This document shows positions 1 through 6,712 of a stretch of 10,539 bases of DNA, one piece after another. Source of the stretch: Planctomycetota bacterium (GTDB lineage: Bacteria > Planctomycetota > Phycisphaerae > WQYP01). The position numbers were made by a program, and so were the translations under genes. Under the pieces are notes generated by a model. It worked only from the letters and a program-made list of their open reading frames with translations, was not told the origin of the DNA and searched no databases. Every line of letters starts with the position of its first letter. Positions within the stretch are counted from its first letter, which is position 1. Where the stretch lies: the NCBI GenBank assembly GCA_021816165.1, contig JAKAYZ010000023.1, forward strand, positions 1 through 10,539, in the 5' to 3' direction.

Positions 1-359
1 ACTGGGGCGGTCGTCGGCGGTGGTGCCTTTGCCTTGGTTTGGGTGCCAGTGGCTGCGGCGGCGCTAACCGACGACGCATTGCCGGTGGTTTGGTGCGCGT
101 GGTGCGCCAAAATAAATACAACAATCGCCACCGCCGCTCCGGCTGCGATGGCACCCACAAGTAGCGGCATGTGCAGCTTTTTTGCAGTGGTCGCGGTTGA
201 TGCAGGGCTGCCCATCGGGGTTAGACCTTCCCCAGGCATTTGCCCGGGTTCCGGTGACACGGCCCCGGCCACCGCATCCAACCCGCAAATGGGGCAGCGC
301 GTCGAGACGGCCGCATCAAACACGTGCCCATCAATGCAGCGAAGTAAGCGTTTCGCCAT
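1..359 (-). CDS. Membrane protein with N-terminal zinc-ribbon-like motif (partial, runs off left edge)
   Basis: This is the first 119 codons of a gene read on the minus strand from the ATG at 359 and open to the window edge; its 3' end is not visible. An AAGGA purine stretch about 10 nt before the ATG supports the start. The N-terminus carries Cys8, His12, Cys22 and Cys25 (C-x3-H-x9-C-x2-C, with CPICG at the second half), a pattern typical of a small zinc-binding knuckle. After a Gly/Pro-rich linker, residues about 65-86 form one hydrophobic helix, followed by a Thr/Ala/Pro-rich stretch that would lie outside the cytoplasm. The seen layout (cytosolic zinc motif, single helix, low-complexity stalk) predicts that the missing C-terminal part is an extracytoplasmic domain. 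I do not recognise the family and assign no function. The opposite-strand ORF across this region is its shadow. Confidence 0.72.
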   Translation of the reverse strand, partial: MAKRLLRCIDGHVFDAAVSTRCPICGLDAVAGAVSPEPGQMPGEGLTPMGSPASTATTAKKLHMPLLVGAIAAGAAVAIVVFILAHHAHQTTGNASSVSAAAATGTQTKAKAPPPTTAP

Positions 360-430
360 GGTCTTCCATCCTTCACTTCAACGCTCTGCCAAACTCATGG
401 CCAAAGCGATGACAAAAGCTAATTTCCGCG

Positions 431-442
431 GCCAATATTGGC
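431..442. repeat. 12-bp perfect palindrome GCCAATATTGGC in the leader of the left-edge gene
   Basis: GCCAATATTGGC is perfectly self-complementary. It lies between the predicted transcription start (about 485, minus strand) and the ATG at 359. It could be an operator or part of a leader hairpin, or it may be chance. A second inverted repeat, GCCGGC/GCCAGC with a 5-nt loop and one G-U pair, lies next to it at 456-472. Confidence 0.35.
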
Positions 443-491
443 AAGTGCTGCGGCCGCCGGCTTGTTGCCAGCCGCCGCCGAATAGACCGAC

Positions 492-520
492 ATTATACGT
501 AGTTCGTGCGGCCGTGAGCA
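492..520 (-). promoter_or_regulatory. Candidate sigma70-type promoter for the left-edge membrane protein gene
   Basis: On the minus strand there is a perfect TATAAT (positions 497-492), with TGCTCA (520-515) 17 bp upstream; the -35 matches the consensus at only three positions. Transcription would start near 485 and give a leader of roughly 125 nt before the ATG at 359. It lies in the gap downstream of the DUF4256 gene, so it would let the left-edge gene be expressed independently. Confidence 0.45.
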
Positions 521-576
521 GCCCGGCAACTGGGGCATTGGCCCAACGCAGGGTGCGCCCGTGTGCCCCATTCCGT

Positions 577-592
577 GCCTGATGGGTCAGGT
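577..592. repeat. Short inverted repeat CCTGA-TGGG-TCAGG
   Basis: A 5-bp stem with a 4-nt loop lies 58 bp past the stop of the DUF4256 gene. No T-run follows on the minus strand, so it is weak as an intrinsic terminator. The rest of the gap between the two minus-strand genes (360-649) holds only the promoter and palindromes listed separately. Confidence 0.2.
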
Positions 593-649
593 GTATGCCT
601 ATTTCTACTGATTCGCTATTCCGCGCGGATGGTTCGGTGGGCGTCCCAA

Positions 650-1225
650 TCAGACGCGCAGGGAGCCGCGGAATCCGCGACCAGCATAATACGACTGCGC
701 ACCATTTTGATATATGAATACACGCCCGTAGCGGTAATCACCGAAAAGAGCACCGCCAAGCTCCCTGATATCTGGCGGAGTGGCGAGCCAACTCGATGTT
801 TTGGCATCAACCGGTCCCAGCTTCTGCAGATCGTGATATTGCTCCGGCGTAAGTAACTCAATGTCCATAGCGGTTGCCATATCCACTGCAGTGCCCGTTG
901 GCTGATGTTCCTTGCGCGATTCCAAGCCCTGACGGTCGTAGCAGAGGCTGCGGCGGCCTTGGGGACTCTCGGAACCGCAATCGAAAAAGATGTATTCGCC
1001 CGTGCTGCAATCGAAACTGACAACATCCGGTTCGCCGCCCGTTTTTTCCATTTCATTAAGCGACCAAAGCCTCGCGGCGTTAGCTTCCAGCCGGGCCTGA
1101 ACATCGTTCCACTCCATGCCCGTGTGGCGGTGCATGTGCTGTGCAAACCGAGACTTTAATATCTGAATGACTTTCAAAGGAAATGCAAATAAATCTTCAT
1201 AGAAAACGTCGGTACAACATTTCAT
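650..1225 (-). CDS. DUF4256 family protein
   Basis: The 191-residue product matches the DUF4256 family almost end to end, from memory of that family: a segment reading RFAQHMHRHTGMEW near residues 26-39, then LEANAARLWSLNEMEKTGGE, VVSFDCSTGEYIFFDC, ESPQGRRSLCYDRQ, LESRKEH, a MDIELLTPEQY segment, KTSSWLATPPDIRELGGALF, and a C-terminal YYAGRGFRGSLRV. Length is normal for the family. The protein has no signal peptide or membrane helix and is probably cytoplasmic; its biochemical role is unknown. The start is uncertain: the ATG at 1225 lacks a clear Shine-Dalgarno site and a GTG lies three codons earlier. The conserved region begins near residue 20, so starts much further downstream would cut into it. 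It appears monocistronic: about 290 bp separate it from the next gene on its strand and about 800 bp from the divergent leuC. Confidence 0.9.
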   Translation of the reverse strand: MKCCTDVFYEDLFAFPLKVIQILKSRFAQHMHRHTGMEWNDVQARLEANAARLWSLNEMEKTGGEPDVVSFDCSTGEYIFFDCGSESPQGRRSLCYDRQGLESRKEHQPTGTAVDMATAMDIELLTPEQYHDLQKLGPVDAKTSSWLATPPDIRELGGALFGDYRYGRVFIYQNGAQSYYAGRGFRGSLRV

Positions 1226-1464
1226 TATGCACACGGACCGCCCGATAGTCTGATAATCAAATACCGATCTGAAAGATTATGCAAAGCGGCCTGGGAGTCT
1301 GTCCAAGTATTAGTAGGGCTGCAATGTACCGGAAATGCCCCGAATGCAAGGCGTTGGGCCGACGGCGACTCTGGGATGAGTCTGAGAATGCCGCAGACGG
1401 GGCGTTTCTGGCACACCCTTCGGGCGGAGCGTCTATCGCTCGGCCTCTGCGGCGCGGCTTCCCC

Positions 1465-1484
1465 GGTGTATCACCCGATACGCC
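1465..1484. repeat. Hairpin-forming inverted repeat, 8-bp stem with 4-nt loop
   Basis: GGTGTATC and GATACGCC flank the loop ACCC and pair over 8 bp with a single G-T pair. It lies inside the GC-rich stretch 1370-1520, next to a smaller inverted repeat (1427-1441). No T-run follows on either strand, so a simple terminator is unlikely. It could be part of a structured RNA or a repeat-element end. Confidence 0.4.
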
Positions 1485-1952
1485 CTCGTCGCCGCGTCCT
1501 GATGCCCGCCAAAATCCATGCCGTCGCAGTCCCTTTTATTACCCGGACAGGCACCCGGATGGACGCATCGAACAAGCCTTTCAATTGGGCACATTAAATT
1601 GCTACGGCATATCGCCTATCCCAACGTGCAACTTGCCCAACGGGCTGCGACCATTCCACCGCCACAGTTGCAGGTTGCCTCACTAACCAAAACTCGTCGA
1701 TCTTTTGGACCGAGCGGCTCAGCCGCCAAGGAACTCCCGCAAATTCTTCCCATCCGCGTGCCAGTGATCGCGTTAAATCGCCCCGCCACCGTCGCCTCCG
1801 GGAGAGTTGGTACCATCGGTGGGCAAGATGGCCATCCGTACCATTAACACGAGGCCGTTGCCTCCGCACAGAATAATCGGCTGGTCGAACTCAAATTCAT
1901 CGCGATCATGACGGCGGCACAACCGGGTAGATGGGGTATTCCTGCGGGTTTA

Positions 1953-1981
1953 TTGGCCGAATGCCGTTTCAACTCTATAAT
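1953..1981 (+). promoter_or_regulatory. Sigma70-type promoter for leuC
   Basis: TTGGCC (1953-1958) and a perfect TATAAT (1976-1981) are separated by 17 bp. Transcription would start near 1988, giving a leader of about 46 nt that contains the leuC ribosome site AGAGGAG (2016-2022). This also argues against the longer in-frame start at 1908, which lies upstream of the promoter. I see no leader peptide rich in Leu codons and no known riboswitch in the short leader. Confidence 0.6.
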
Positions 1982-2033
1982 CGTGTGCTGGGTCGCTGGC
2001 AGCGGTCTTTTGAATAGAGGAGTTTTCTGCCTT

Positions 2034-3440
2034 ATGGCTGGAATGACAATCACCGAGAAGATAATGGCCAAGCACTCCGGGCGGGCTTCGGTTTCGCCGG
2101 TGGAAAATGTGTGGGTTAATGTTGATGTGCTGATGACCCACGATATCTGTGGACCCGGGACCATTGGCATCTTCAAAGAAAAATTCGGTCCGCATGCCAA
2201 AGTCTGGGACAAGAACCGTGTGGTGATTATCCCCGATCATTACATATTCACTGCCGATGACAAATGTCACCGTAATGTTCAGATTCTACGGGATTTTGTC
2301 CGTGAGCAGGGCTTAATCTACTACTATGACCCGGAATTTGTGAAAAATGAGCCGGGCATGCCCAACCCCTACATCGATCCGGCGCGCACCAGCTACAAGG
2401 GTGTGTGCCATAAAGCGCTGCCGGAAGAGGGACATGTTCGGCCCGGTGAAATTCTCCTCGGTACCGACAGCCACACGTGCACGGCGGGGGCGTTTGGCCA
2501 GTTTGCCACGGGGGTGGGCAACACCGATGCCGCCTTTACACTCGGTACGGGCAAAACGTGGCTTAAAGTGCCGCCCACGATGAAGTTTGTATTCCACGGC
2601 CAGATACCACCCTATCTGACCGCCAAAGATTTAATATTGGCGGTGATTGGTGATATTTCCGTATCGGGTGCCACCTACAAAACCATGTATTTCGCCGGCG
2701 AGGGAATCAGTTCTCTCACGCTGGAAGACCGCATGACGCTGACCAATATGGCTATTGAGGCCGGCGGCAAAAACGGCGTCTGCGATGTGGACGACAAAAC
2801 CCTTCGCTACGTAAGAGCGCGAAGCCGCACCCATGATTACGATGTATTTCGTGATGATCCCGATGCGCAATTCTGCTACGAGCAGGAATGGGATCTGGCC
2901 ACCATGGAACCGCTGGTAGCCAAGCCGCACTCGCCGGATAACAAGGATACCGCCCACAATTGCCGCGATGTGAAGATTGATCAGGCGTATGTGGGCAGTT
3001 GCACGGGCGGCAAGATAACGGACATGATATTTGCTGCATCGATTCTCAACGGCCAGCAGGTGAAGGTGCCTACCTTCGTTGTCCCGGGGTCAACGGAAGT
3101 GCATCGCGACATGAAGCAGTTGAACATCCACGGCCGTCCCCGGGCCGCGAATGAAAAAAGTATTGAACAAATACTTATTGAGGCCGGATGCAAAGTCGGT
3201 CCCAGTGGTTGCAGCGCCTGCCTGGGTGGGCCGCCCGACACGTTCGGACGCCTGCAGAAAACGGAAGTTTGCATCAGTACCACCAACCGAAATTTTCCCG
3301 GGCGCATGGGGTCGGCCCAGGCGTCGGTGTTTCTGGCCAGCCCGCTTACCGTGGCGGCCAGCGCGCTGACGGGCCACATTACCGATCCGCGTGAATATGT
3401 CAGTTCGGCCATCGAAACGGGGTTGGCCGGCGTGGCCTGA
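2034..3440 (+). CDS. leuC: 3-isopropylmalate dehydratase large subunit (LeuC)
   Basis: With LeuD this enzyme isomerises 2-isopropylmalate to 3-isopropylmalate in leucine synthesis, in the cytoplasm. The 468-residue product has the aconitase fold features: HDICGPGTIGIFKEKFG near the N-terminus, the PDHYIFT segment, GTDSHTCTAGAFGQFATGVG, and three cluster-binding cysteines at 323 (GSCTGGK), 393 and 396 (GCSACLGG). These fit the two aconitase-family signatures and a 4Fe-4S cluster. The SCTGGK form and overall sequence resemble the plant/cyanobacterial type of LeuC rather than the E. coli SCTN type. The ATG at 2034 is chosen because AGAGGAG lies 11 nt upstream and homology starts just after it. 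The small subunit gene leuD is not in this window. lipA follows 70 bp downstream on the same strand. Homoaconitase is a less likely alternative. Confidence 0.93.
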   Translation: MAGMTITEKIMAKHSGRASVSPVENVWVNVDVLMTHDICGPGTIGIFKEKFGPHAKVWDKNRVVIIPDHYIFTADDKCHRNVQILRDFVREQGLIYYYDPEFVKNEPGMPNPYIDPARTSYKGVCHKALPEEGHVRPGEILLGTDSHTCTAGAFGQFATGVGNTDAAFTLGTGKTWLKVPPTMKFVFHGQIPPYLTAKDLILAVIGDISVSGATYKTMYFAGEGISSLTLEDRMTLTNMAIEAGGKNGVCDVDDKTLRYVRARSRTHDYDVFRDDPDAQFCYEQEWDLATMEPLVAKPHSPDNKDTAHNCRDVKIDQAYVGSCTGGKITDMIFAASILNGQQVKVPTFVVPGSTEVHRDMKQLNIHGRPRAANEKSIEQILIEAGCKVGPSGCSACLGGPPDTFGRLQKTEVCISTTNRNFPGRMGSAQASVFLASPLTVAASALTGHITDPREYVSSAIETGLAGVA

Positions 3441-3459
3441 CATGCATAACTGAAGCGCA

Positions 3460-3490
3460 GTACCGGAATACAAGCCGGTGCGGGCCTTTT
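3460..3490 (+). terminator. Weak hairpin between leuC and lipA
   Basis: GTACCGG (3460-3466) pairs with CCGGTGC (3475-3481) across an 8-nt loop, with one T-G pair, and TTTT follows at 3487-3490 after a GGGCC spacer. The short, displaced T-run makes it a poor terminator. It may give partial attenuation or mark an RNA processing point, since the lipA ribosome site lies just beyond it. Confidence 0.25.
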
Positions 3491-3510
3491 GCAAGGTGAG
3501 CGGATCGCAA

Positions 3511-4434
3511 ATGGTAATTAAAACCTCACATACCTTACCGGTGCTGGATGAATTGCAAAAGCCGGACTACATGGCACCGGGACGCAAGCCACCTTGGCTT
3601 AAGGTAAAATTGCCGGCTGGCCCGGGCTACAGTCAACTGCGCACGTTAATTGATAAGCACAAGCTCCATACGGTGTGTGAATCGGCCAAGTGCCCCAACA
3701 TGGGCGAATGCTGGGGACGCGGAACCGCCACCATTATGATTCTGGGCGACGTATGCACCCGCAGTTGCGGTTTTTGCCATATCAAGACCGGTAGACCGCC
3801 CGTGCTGGATCTGGACGAGCCGCGGCGCGTAGCGGAGGCGGCCGCCATTATGCGCCTGCGGCACATCGTGCTCACATCCGTCAATCGGGATGAGTTGCCC
3901 GACGGTGGGGCCGGCGTGTGGGCAAGAACCATCCGCGCGATACGACGTGCAACGCCTGAAACCACCATCGAGGTGCTGATACCCGATTTCTGCGGCCATT
4001 GGAATGATTTGCAAACGGTGCTCGACGCCCGACCGGATATCTTAAATCACAATGTGGAGACGGTGCCAAGCCAATATTATCGCGTTCGCCCTCAAGCCAA
4101 ATTTCACCGATCCGTCGAGCTACTGGCACGGGCGAAGGCAGCGGGATTTGTCACCAAAACGGGCATGATGCTGGGCATCGGCGAAACGGATGCTGAATTA
4201 ATTGATACGATGCGTGAATTGCGTAAAGCCAATGTGGATATCCTCACTCTGGGGCAATATCTTCAGCCTACGCGCGATCATCTGCCCATCGACCGGTGGG
4301 TTCCGCCGGAGCAATTTTCCCATTTAAAAAAACTGGGCTTGGAGATGGGTTTCGGGGTGGTGGAATCGGGGGCGCTGGTGCGTTCAAGTTACCACGCCGA
4401 CGAGCAGGCCAGGCTCCAACTGGACCCCGCCTAA
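3511..4434 (+). CDS. lipA: Lipoyl synthase (LipA)
   Basis: This radical SAM enzyme inserts two sulfurs into octanoyl groups bound to lipoyl domains, making the lipoyl cofactor of pyruvate and 2-oxoglutarate dehydrogenases and the glycine cleavage system. The 307-residue product has both cluster motifs: the auxiliary-cluster triad Cys56-x4-Cys61-x5-Cys67 ([12 protein letters not shown]) and the radical SAM triad Cys82-x3-Cys86-x2-Cys89 (CTRSCGFC). It also has [13 protein letters not shown], the NHNVETV segment, [11 protein letters not shown], and the C-terminal RSSYHADEQ (291 on) whose serine is known to bind the auxiliary cluster in this family. Length is normal. The ATG at 3511 has AAGGTGAG about 10 nt upstream; the GTG at 3478 in the same frame falls in the hairpin and is not favoured. 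No lipB lies nearby. It may be read through from leuC, as no separate promoter is obvious. Confidence 0.96.
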   Translation: MVIKTSHTLPVLDELQKPDYMAPGRKPPWLKVKLPAGPGYSQLRTLIDKHKLHTVCESAKCPNMGECWGRGTATIMILGDVCTRSCGFCHIKTGRPPVLDLDEPRRVAEAAAIMRLRHIVLTSVNRDELPDGGAGVWARTIRAIRRATPETTIEVLIPDFCGHWNDLQTVLDARPDILNHNVETVPSQYYRVRPQAKFHRSVELLARAKAAGFVTKTGMMLGIGETDAELIDTMRELRKANVDILTLGQYLQPTRDHLPIDRWVPPEQFSHLKKLGLEMGFGVVESGALVRSSYHADEQARLQLDPA

Positions 4435-4462
4435 CCGGCTGGCAATCTGCATGCGTTCTAAC

Positions 4463-4515
4463 GCCCCAATGGGGCCGGGCGCTTGCCCGCAAGTGCCGCT
4501 GGTTGCCTTGCGGCA
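4463..4515 (+). terminator. Three consecutive hairpins after lipA
   Basis: Three inverted repeats follow one another with at most four bases between them: GCCCC-AAT-GGGGC (4463-4475), CGGGC-GCTT-GCCCG (4476-4489), and TGCCGC with GCGGCA around a 10-nt loop (4494-4515). They begin 28 bp after the lipA stop. Only a short TCGTTT follows, so this is not a textbook intrinsic terminator. It could end or stabilise the leuC-lipA transcript, or be a compact structured RNA element. Confidence 0.45.
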
Positions 4516-4602
4516 TCGTTTGAAGTTACGTCTTAAAATGACACAGCCCCATCTGAATACATCACCACGCCTTCCGGCCGTGAATCGGATATGCTAAAAG
4601 AC

Positions 4603-4608
4603 TATAGA
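4603..4608 (+). promoter_or_regulatory. Possible -10 element (TATAGA) for the histidine kinase gene
   Basis: TATAGA lies 55 bp before the kinase ATG at 4664 in an AT-richer patch. No good -35 hexamer is found 16-18 bp upstream, so this is weak. The kinase's ribosome site CGGGAG (4648-4653) lies downstream of it. Confidence 0.25.
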
Positions 4609-4663
4609 TGGCGGCCAATTGCGATGCCTTGATTGGCGTCGATTTACCGGGAGACGAATACGA

Positions 4664-6661
4664 ATGCTGCGCTTGACCATTCGGCGCAAACTTGTTGGAA
4701 CACTGGTCATCACAGGTTTTCTTCCCATGCTGATCCTGTTGGTGTCGGTGTTGTCGTACGGGACCCATTCACGATTGGAAACCGTATCGGCCGAATTTAA
4801 CGAGCTTGCTTTGGCCAGTTCCCAAGGCGTATCGGATCGCATAGATTCAGAAGCCAGACGCCTCTCATTGCTGGCGCGCCTGCCCGGGACGGTGAAGATT
4901 TTTGAATCATCACTGAAACATAAATCCATAAAGATTGGCGGCAACCTCGCGGCCGCTCGATCACCGGGCAAACATGCAGCCCACAAAGGCGGCCCGCTGT
5001 TACTCAATGACGCCTTGTCTCATTGGATGCGGATTATCAGTGCCGACAATCCGCAGCGTTTTCATTTTCTGGCCGCCAATGCAGCGGGCGTTATCATTGC
5101 CGCCGACATTAAACCGGCCGAAAAATTGGTACAAAAACATAAGTGGTTCAAGGATGCAACAGCCGGGGCGGCCGGGCAGGTGCTTGTTAAGGCCATTTCA
5201 AATGATGTGCATACTCACCAGCCGGCGGTCATTTTGGTCGTGCCGGTGGAGCAGCCCAAAACAGGTGCCATGCTGGGTGTTATTAAAGAGACGATTGGCA
5301 TTCACACCATCGAGCGGCAATTGGCGCGGGGTATGGGTGCCACTGAATCGTCGGTGGCAATTTTTGACACCCGGCTCGGCCGAACGATCTTCAGCATCGG
5401 GTCGGTCAAAAATACCGACAAAGCGGCGCAAATTTTCATTCGGGGCAATTCGGGTAAGCGCAATTGGCTTAGCCTGTTGGTTCATGGTTTGGTGGTGGGT
5501 GCCGCGCCGGTAGAGTTTCATACGCTGACCCAGATATCCGGCGTGCCGTTGCTGGTGCCGCATTGGTATGTGCTTGTTTCAGAACCCGCTATTACTGTGC
5601 TGTCACCTATTTTTAGTCAGGCACGCCTTGCAGCGCTGCTTGGCCTGCTGATGATTTTGCTGCTCTTCGGTATCGGTTTTTGGATCAGCCAACGCGAAAT
5701 TGTCACACCCCTCAAACGTCTGCGGGTGGCGGCGGCGGCGGTGACACGCGGCGAGTTGAATGTTCGCCTGCTTGGAGATTCACCGGAAACGTCTGGGTTC
5801 AGGCATGACGAATTGGGCGAATTGGCTCATGATTTCGATGCGATGACCAAATCACTCCAGGCCACCCGGCACGCGCTTGAACGCCGTGAAGCGGCCAAAT
5901 CTCGCTTCATTACCATTGCCGCCCATGAACTGCGAACGCCAATCGGTGCCCTTTTGGGGCATTTAGAGCTTATCAAATCACGGCTGGTGGAAACACCTTT
6001 GGATGCCGATGTCAAAACCCGCCTCGAGCACAGTTTGCTGGTGGCCATTTCCAACGCCACACGGCTGGAGAACATAGTCAATGAACTTCTTAAACTGGTA
6101 AAGGAAGACCGTATCGCCCAGACACTGCGTTGGCAAAAGGTGAATATGGTGGAACTGGTCAAAAGCGTTTGTGCGGAGCACACCGACTTTTTTCATGAGC
6201 GTCACCTCACACTCGATATGCGGTTGGCCGACAACATTGGTCCCATTGACGGCGATCCGGACAAACTGCGGGATGCCCTGGTGAATGTGTTGATCAATGC
6301 CATTCGCTTTTCGCCGGAAGGTGGCACCGTCAGGCTTGCCATGCGAAAAATCGTCGGCGGAATGTTGGAACTGGATGTGGAAGACTCGGGCCCCGGTGTA
6401 TCGCAGGATGCCATGGGGGGCCTATTTGAGCCTTTCCAACCTGGCGATGATGTGGCCCATCACTCCACGGCTGCTAATGATCAATCGGGTTTTGGCCTGG
6501 GGTTGGGATTAGCCATTGTTCGACGCTTTATTGATATGCATGGGGGGCGGGTATACATACAAAAATTGCCGGTTGGCACACGTGTGCGATTTATTTTACC
6601 TATTGAACGCTTTGAACCGCTACCGAGCATCAGCGAACTTATGGCCTCGGATGGTATTTAA
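4664..6661 (+). CDS. Membrane sensor histidine kinase with Cache-like sensor and HAMP domain
   Basis: The 665-residue product is a two-component sensor. A first membrane helix lies at about residues 10-32. An extracytoplasmic region of roughly 285 residues follows; its middle part (WFKDATAG..., PAVILVVPV, GVIKETIGI) resembles a double Cache ligand-binding domain. The second helix is at about 322-342 and is followed by a HAMP linker (about 343-400, with DELGELAHDFDAMT). The HisKA H-box AAHELRTP contains the phosphoacceptor His421. The ATPase domain shows the N-box Asn545 (LINAIRFSPEGG), the G1 box with Asp574 (DSGPGVS), an F-box (LFEPF) and the G2 box GFGLGLGLAI at 609-617. All catalytic residues look intact. 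The ATG at 4664 is preferred over the one 15 codons earlier because CGGGAG lies 10 nt upstream and it puts the membrane helix at the N-terminus. No response regulator adjoins it, so it is an orphan in this window and its ligand and target are unknown. Confidence 0.92.
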   Translation: MLRLTIRRKLVGTLVITGFLPMLILLVSVLSYGTHSRLETVSAEFNELALASSQGVSDRIDSEARRLSLLARLPGTVKIFESSLKHKSIKIGGNLAAARSPGKHAAHKGGPLLLNDALSHWMRIISADNPQRFHFLAANAAGVIIAADIKPAEKLVQKHKWFKDATAGAAGQVLVKAISNDVHTHQPAVILVVPVEQPKTGAMLGVIKETIGIHTIERQLARGMGATESSVAIFDTRLGRTIFSIGSVKNTDKAAQIFIRGNSGKRNWLSLLVHGLVVGAAPVEFHTLTQISGVPLLVPHWYVLVSEPAITVLSPIFSQARLAALLGLLMILLLFGIGFWISQREIVTPLKRLRVAAAAVTRGELNVRLLGDSPETSGFRHDELGELAHDFDAMTKSLQATRHALERREAAKSRFITIAAHELRTPIGALLGHLELIKSRLVETPLDADVKTRLEHSLLVAISNATRLENIVNELLKLVKEDRIAQTLRWQKVNMVELVKSVCAEHTDFFHERHLTLDMRLADNIGPIDGDPDKLRDALVNVLINAIRFSPEGGTVRLAMRKIVGGMLELDVEDSGPGVSQDAMGGLFEPFQPGDDVAHHSTAANDQSGFGLGLGLAIVRRFIDMHGGRVYIQKLPVGTRVRFILPIERFEPLPSISELMASDGI

Positions 6662-6712
6662 TTAACTTCATTATTGGCGCAGTAAATGTTGATGGGGCTT
6701 GGCGAGGCATAG

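Larger units (their letters stand above)
1226..2033. other. About 800 bp without a convincing gene, upstream of leuC
   Basis: Several frames on both strands stay open for 60-135 codons, but none shows a recognisable family, a good ribosome site or a sensible composition. The products are rich in Arg, Pro, Ser and His, as GC-rich noncoding DNA gives. The 1370-1520 part is rich in short inverted repeats, including GAGCG/CGCTC at 1427-1441 and an 8-bp stem at 1465-1484. The last 60 bp hold the leuC promoter. For the divergent DUF4256 gene, the only promoter-like pair I see on the minus strand is TTGGAC and CATAAT 19 bp apart, near 1275-1305, which is weak. The stretch may be a decayed gene, a dispersed repeat or a noncoding RNA; I cannot tell which. 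Confidence 0.5.

Noticed and set aside
34..582. 182-codon plus-strand open frame
   Set aside because: It lies antisense to the left-edge membrane protein and its promoter. Its product resembles no family, while the minus frame shows a zinc motif, a membrane helix and a ribosome site.
616..1146. 176-codon minus-strand open frame overlapping DUF4256
   Set aside because: It is a shifted-frame shadow; the other minus frame gives a clear DUF4256 match.
1518..1869. Open frames of about 90-110 codons on both strands before leuC
   Set aside because: They have no recognisable motif and no ribosome site, and their composition is that of noncoding GC-rich DNA. Neither strand is favoured.
1908..2033. 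42-codon N-terminal extension of leuC, or a leader peptide
   Set aside because: It contains the promoter TTGGCC-17-TATAAT, has no Leu-codon run, and homology with a good ribosome site begins at 2034.
4268..4523. 75-82-codon open frames on both strands over the lipA end
   Set aside because: They are shadows of lipA and of the hairpin region, with Pro/Gly/Arg-rich products and no family resemblance.
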